In this document: positions 60,534-64,000 of the stretch, piece after piece
Layout: each line of letters starts with the position of its first letter
Numbering within the stretch: the stretch's first letter is position 1
NCBI RefSeq assembly: GCF_017569205.1
Contig: NZ_CP071870.1
Location: forward strand, 248,001-312,000
Length of the DNA: 64,000 nt
From: Propioniciclava sp. MC1595
GTDB taxonomy: Bacteria > Actinomycetota > Actinomycetes > Propionibacteriales > Propionibacteriaceae
Reading direction: 5' to 3'
The notes under the pieces: generated by a model
Database searches by the model: none
Seen by the model: the letters and a program-made list of their open reading frames with translations, nothing else
What the model was told of the DNA's origin: nothing
Program-made: the position numbers and the translations under genes

Positions 60534-63239
60534 GTGTCCACCTGGATCTACCGGCTCGCCCGAGCCTCGTGGCGCGCACGCAAGCGCGTCGTGGCGGCCT
60601 GGCTCGCCATCCTCGTCGTCCTCGGCGGCCTCGCGCTCGCCGTGGGCGGCTCCTTCAACGACGAGTTCGACATCCCGGGCGCGTCGTCCCAGGTGGCCCT
60701 CGACGGCCTGCGCATGACGTTCCCCGAGGCGGCGCTGAGCTCGGCCAACATGGTCGTCCTCGCGCCCGAGGGGCAGAAGGTCACCGACCCCGCCATCAAG
60801 CAGGCGATCGAGGACGAGCTGCCGCTGCTGGAGGAGCTCGACTGGGTCGAGATGGCGCAGTCGCCCTTCTTCGAGTACGTCGACGGACTGATCAGCGACG
60901 ACGAGACCGCCGCGCTCATCAACGTCCGCGCCAAGGAGGGCCTCGGGCCGTCCAACCTCACCGACGCCCAGCGCGAGATGCTGGTCGAGGCGGGCGCCGA
61001 CCTGCAGGAGGCCATCCCCGGCGGCGAGGTCCACGTCGGTGGCGACCTGTTCTCCGTGTCCATGCCGCACATCTCCGCCATCGAGGCGATCGGCGTCGGC
61101 ATCGCGATCATCGTGCTGCTCGTCGTCCTCGGGTCGCTCCGCGCGGCCCTGATGCCCGTGATCAGCGCGCTGGTCGGCGCCGGGGTGGCGGTCCTCATCA
61201 TCGTGATCGCGGCCGGGGTCATCCCCATCATGTCGACCACGCTGCTGCTGGCCCTGATGCTCGCGCTGGCGGTCGGCATCGACTACTCCCTGTTCATTGT
61301 GAGCCGCCACCGCGACCAGCTCGCCACAGGCATGGACGCCGAGGAGTCGGCCGCCCGCGCTACCGCCACAGCGGGATCGGCCGTCGTCGTCGCCGGTTCC
61401 ACCGTCATCGTGGCGCTGGTCGGCCTCAGCGTCGCCGGCATCCCCTTCCTCGGCATCATGGGCGTCTTCTCCGCCGTCGCGGTCGCCATCGAGGTGGCGC
61501 TGGCGCTCACGCTGCTGCCCGCCATGCTCGGCTTCGCCGGCGACCGCATCCGCCCCAAGGAGGCGCGCCTGGCCATGGCCGAGGGGCGTCCGATCGAGCA
61601 GCACGCCAAGCCGGACGCCTGGACGCGGGCATCCCGCTGGTGGGTGCGCGTGATCACCAAGGTGCCGCTGCTCACCATCCTCGCGGTCATCGCGATGCTC
61701 GGCGCGCTGGCGCTGCCGGCCACGCAGCTCAAGCTGGCCCTGCCCAACTCGGGCCAGAACCCGCCCGGGGCGCCCGACCGCATCACGTTCGACCTCATCA
61801 CCGAGCGCTTCGGCGCCGGCTACAACGGCCCGCTGGTCATCACCGGCCCGATCGTCGAGTCCACCGACCCGATGGGCCTGGTCACCGAGCTGGCCGACGA
61901 GGTCGAGCAGGTGCCCGGCGTGAAGCTCGTCGCCATGGCCGTCCCCAACCCGAACGCCGACACCGCCCTGATCCAGGTCATCCCGACCACCGGGCCCGAC
62001 GACCCCGCGACCAGCCAGCTGGTCCACAACCTGCAGGCGCTCACCGACACGTGGCGCGCCGACCGCGGCGTCGACATGGCGATCACGGGCTACACGGCCG
62101 TCGCGCTGGACGTCTCCGCCCAGCTGGCCGGCGCCCTGCTGCCGTTCTCGCTGTTCGTGGTCGGCCTGTCGCTGGTGCTGCTCACGGTCGTGTTCCGCTC
62201 GCTCGTCGTGCCGGTCAAGGCGGCCCTGGGCTACCTGCTCAGCGTCGGCGCGGCCTTCGGCATCACCACGCTGGTGTTCAACCTCGGCTGGGGCAAGGAG
62301 ATCATCAACCTCCCCGAGGCGATCCCGGTGATCTCGTTCCTGCCGATCATCCTGATGGGCATCCTGTTCGGCCTCGCCATGGACTACGAGATCTTCCTCA
62401 CCTCCCGCATGCGCGAGGAGTACGTCCACGGCAACCGCACCAACCCGACCGAGGAGGGCTTCGTCCACTCCGCCAAGGTCGTGGTCGCGGCCGCCATCAT
62501 CATGGTCAGCGTCTTCGCGTTCTTCGTCCCCGCGGGCAGCGGCGTCATCAAGCCCATTGCCCTCGGCCTGGCCGTCGGCGTGGCGATCGACGCCTTCCTC
62601 GTCCGCATGACCCTCGGCCCGGCGATCATGAAGATGCTCCGCAGCGGAGCCTGGTGGCTGCCGGCGTGGCTCGACCGCCGCCTCCCCGAGATGGACGCCG
62701 AGGGCGAGGCCATCGTCCACCAGCTCTCCCTGGCCGACTGGCCGCACCCCGGCGCGAAGCACGCGATCTACGGCCAGGGGCTCGGCGCGGCCACGCCCGA
62801 CACCGAGCTGTTCGAGGGCGTCGACGTCGACGTGGCCCGCGGGCGCACGCTCGTCCTCGACGGGCCGCCCGCCTCGCGTCGCGCGCTCACCCTGGCCCTC
62901 ACCGGACGCCTCGCGCTCACCTCCGGCGAGCTCAAGGTCCTCGGCCTGGTCCTGCCCCAGCAGGCCGGGGAGCTCCGCCGCCACGCCCTGTGGCTCGACG
63001 GCACCAACCCCGACGCCGAGCGGCTCCTCGAGCGGGTCGCCTCCGCCGATCCGGAGAAGCGCACCGTCGAGTTGGTCGCCGTCGACGACGTCGACCGGCT
63101 CACCGGCCCGGCCCGCGCCGTGGTCGAGCGGCTGGCGTCCGACCCCGACATCACCCTCGTCCTGGCGGGCGACGACGCGGACACCCTGGCCGCGCTCGAC
63201 CCCGCACGCACCCCTGCCCTCGTTGGAGGTACCCGATGA
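60534..63239 (+). CDS. MMPL-family transporter with C-terminal ATPase-like domain
   Basis: 901 residues from a GTG at 60534. Two six-helix RND-like halves: ISAIEAIGVGIAIIVLLVVLGSL, MSTTLLLALMLALAVGIDYSLFIVSRHRDQL (proton-relay Asp-Tyr pair) and, in the second half, IILMGILFGLAMDYEIFLTSRMREEYVHG. The final 150 residues (from about 750) do not belong to MMPL: TELFEGVDVDVARGRTLVLD, then GPPASRRALTLALTGRLALTSGELKVLGL, and later VDDVDRL and ITLVLAGDD look like an ABC-type ATPase whose Walker A lacks the GKS/T lysine. It probably exports lipids or drugs; the tail's role is unknown. The stop overlaps the next ATG (ATGA). Confidence 0.88.
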   Translation: MSTWIYRLARASWRARKRVVAAWLAILVVLGGLALAVGGSFNDEFDIPGASSQVALDGLRMTFPEAALSSANMVVLAPEGQKVTDPAIKQAIEDELPLLEELDWVEMAQSPFFEYVDGLISDDETAALINVRAKEGLGPSNLTDAQREMLVEAGADLQEAIPGGEVHVGGDLFSVSMPHISAIEAIGVGIAIIVLLVVLGSLRAALMPVISALVGAGVAVLIIVIAAGVIPIMSTTLLLALMLALAVGIDYSLFIVSRHRDQLATGMDAEESAARATATAGSAVVVAGSTVIVALVGLSVAGIPFLGIMGVFSAVAVAIEVALALTLLPAMLGFAGDRIRPKEARLAMAEGRPIEQHAKPDAWTRASRWWVRVITKVPLLTILAVIAMLGALALPATQLKLALPNSGQNPPGAPDRITFDLITERFGAGYNGPLVITGPIVESTDPMGLVTELADEVEQVPGVKLVAMAVPNPNADTALIQVIPTTGPDDPATSQLVHNLQALTDTWRADRGVDMAITGYTAVALDVSAQLAGALLPFSLFVVGLSLVLLTVVFRSLVVPVKAALGYLLSVGAAFGITTLVFNLGWGKEIINLPEAIPVISFLPIILMGILFGLAMDYEIFLTSRMREEYVHGNRTNPTEEGFVHSAKVVVAAAIIMVSVFAFFVPAGSGVIKPIALGLAVGVAIDAFLVRMTLGPAIMKMLRSGAWWLPAWLDRRLPEMDAEGEAIVHQLSLADWPHPGAKHAIYGQGLGAATPDTELFEGVDVDVARGRTLVLDGPPASRRALTLALTGRLALTSGELKVLGLVLPQQAGELRRHALWLDGTNPDAERLLERVASADPEKRTVELVAVDDVDRLTGPARAVVERLASDPDITLVLAGDDADTLAALDPARTPALVGGTR

Positions 63240-64000
63240 AACGCTCCCGCTGGACCACCTGGCTAGCCCTGTTGCTGGTGCCCCTGCTCGTCGCAGGCGG
63301 CTTCCTGTGGGGCACGGCCCACGCCGACACCGGCCTGCGCGGCGTGCAGGCCGCCGTCGTGAACAACGACGAGATGGTCGAGGTCAACGGCCAGATGATG
63401 CCGCTCGGACGCCAGTTCGTGGCCGAGCTGGTCGACTCCGACCGTGAGCAGAACTTCCACTGGGTCATGGCGACCGAGGAGAAGGCGGCCGAGGGCCTGC
63501 GCACCGGCCGGTACGCGGCCGTCGTGACCATCCCGAAGGAGTTCTCCGCAGCCGCGACGTCGTTCGGGGGCGAGGCCAGCGAGGCGCGCCAGGCCACGAT
63601 CCACGTCGAGACCTCGCCCGTGGCCGGCCTCGACGAGACCGCGCTGGGCCAGACCATCGCCGACGCCGCCGCGAACGCGCTCAACCGGTTCCTGACCGGG
63701 GAGTACCTGAAGAACATCTACATCGGCTTCAACCAGATGTCGGCCCAGATGCTCGAGATGGTCGACGGCACCGCCCAGCTCGCCGACGGCGCGAACCAGC
63801 TCTCCGACGGCGCTTACCAGTCGGCCGACGGCGCGTTCGCGCTGTCCGAGGGCCTCAACCTGGCCTCGGCCGGTTCGCCCCAGCTGCGCAGCGGCGCGGC
63901 CCAGTCGGCCTCGGGCGCCAAGGCGCTCGCCGACGGCCTCGGCCTCGCCTCGGCGGGGTCGGCGCAGCTGCGCGACGGCGTCCGGGCCGCGAGCTCGGGT
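63236..64000 (+). CDS. YhgE/Pip-family membrane protein (cut by window end)
   Basis: The first 255 residues are visible. MKRSRWTTWLALLLVPLLVAGGFLWGTAHAD is the first membrane anchor, followed by the YhgE/Pip N-terminal domain (VQAAVVNNDEMVEVNGQMMPLGRQF, VVTIPKEFSAAATSF). From about residue 175 a helical repeat starts with LADGANQLSDGAYQSADGAFALSEG, the X-heptad repeats of this family. Members are linked to phage infection protein, ESX-like export and, in actinobacteria, to MMPL neighbours. Its start overlaps the MMPL stop (ATGA), so both act together. Confidence 0.9.
   Translation, partial: MKRSRWTTWLALLLVPLLVAGGFLWGTAHADTGLRGVQAAVVNNDEMVEVNGQMMPLGRQFVAELVDSDREQNFHWVMATEEKAAEGLRTGRYAAVVTIPKEFSAAATSFGGEASEARQATIHVETSPVAGLDETALGQTIADAAANALNRFLTGEYLKNIYIGFNQMSAQMLEMVDGTAQLADGANQLSDGAYQSADGAFALSEGLNLASAGSPQLRSGAAQSASGAKALADGLGLASAGSAQLRDGVRAASSG

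Overview
The window comes from a high-GC Gram-positive actinobacterium. Pointers are the very GC-rich codons, frequent GTG starts, ATGA/TGATG gene overlaps, a WXG100 protein, LytR-CpsA-Psr (LCP) proteins, a mycoredoxin-like protein, the paired CE1758/CE1759 flavin proteins, a CmtR-type metal sensor and an MMPL transporter. The gene mix resembles Propionibacteriaceae (Tessaracoccus/Propioniciclava-like), but this is inference; no rRNA is present. There is one tRNA (Ala-TGC) and no CRISPR array, integrase or recognisable transposase.

Layout. 1-1.8 kb: partial MscS channel, WXG100 protein, small membrane protein. 1.8-14 kb: a complete sialic-acid and amino-sugar locus. The minus-strand operon runs binding lipoprotein, permease, permease-ATPase fusion, ATPase, nanA, nanK, nanE, sialidase. 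Divergent from it is a FadR-family regulator (nanR-like) followed by nagB and nagA. Together they free, import and degrade N-acetylneuraminate to fructose-6-phosphate. Three GT-N3-AC repeats lie between the divergent genes. 14.2-15.3 kb: an HTH_42 protein.

15.65-29.96 kb: a probable inserted island. The two halves of one vapC-like PIN gene lie at its two edges, on the same strand and in the right order, with a shared GGTAC(A/G)CCC at both breaks. Inside are a truncated acetyltransferase, an EEP-fold hydrolase, an RloC-like zinc-hook AAA ATPase, a protein with a HEPN-like motif, unknowns, a CmtR/P-type-ATPase metal module, an ArsR/CDF metal module, and an operon combining a DsbA-like lipoprotein, a SufS-like aminotransferase and a membrane thioredoxin-fold protein.

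30-45.8 kb: a giant acyl-CoA dehydratase activase-type protein with divergent TetR regulator; Nei glycosylase and sirtuin; a decayed ThrE exporter fused head-on to a PAP2 phosphatase remnant; the CE1758/CE1759 flavin pair; an AI-2E family transporter; an FGGY kinase; a small sigma-factor-like gene; a NarL-type two-component system.

45.8-64 kb: envelope genes (two LCP proteins, class A PBP, PIG-V-like mannosyltransferase), tyrosine phenol-lyase, a mycoredoxin with CPYS active site, tRNA-Ala, a yybP-ykoY manganese riboswitch in front of a TerC/Alx protein, a MacAB-like ABC operon with two different adaptors, and a TetR-controlled MMPL transporter with an ATPase-like tail followed by a YhgE/Pip protein cut by the window end.
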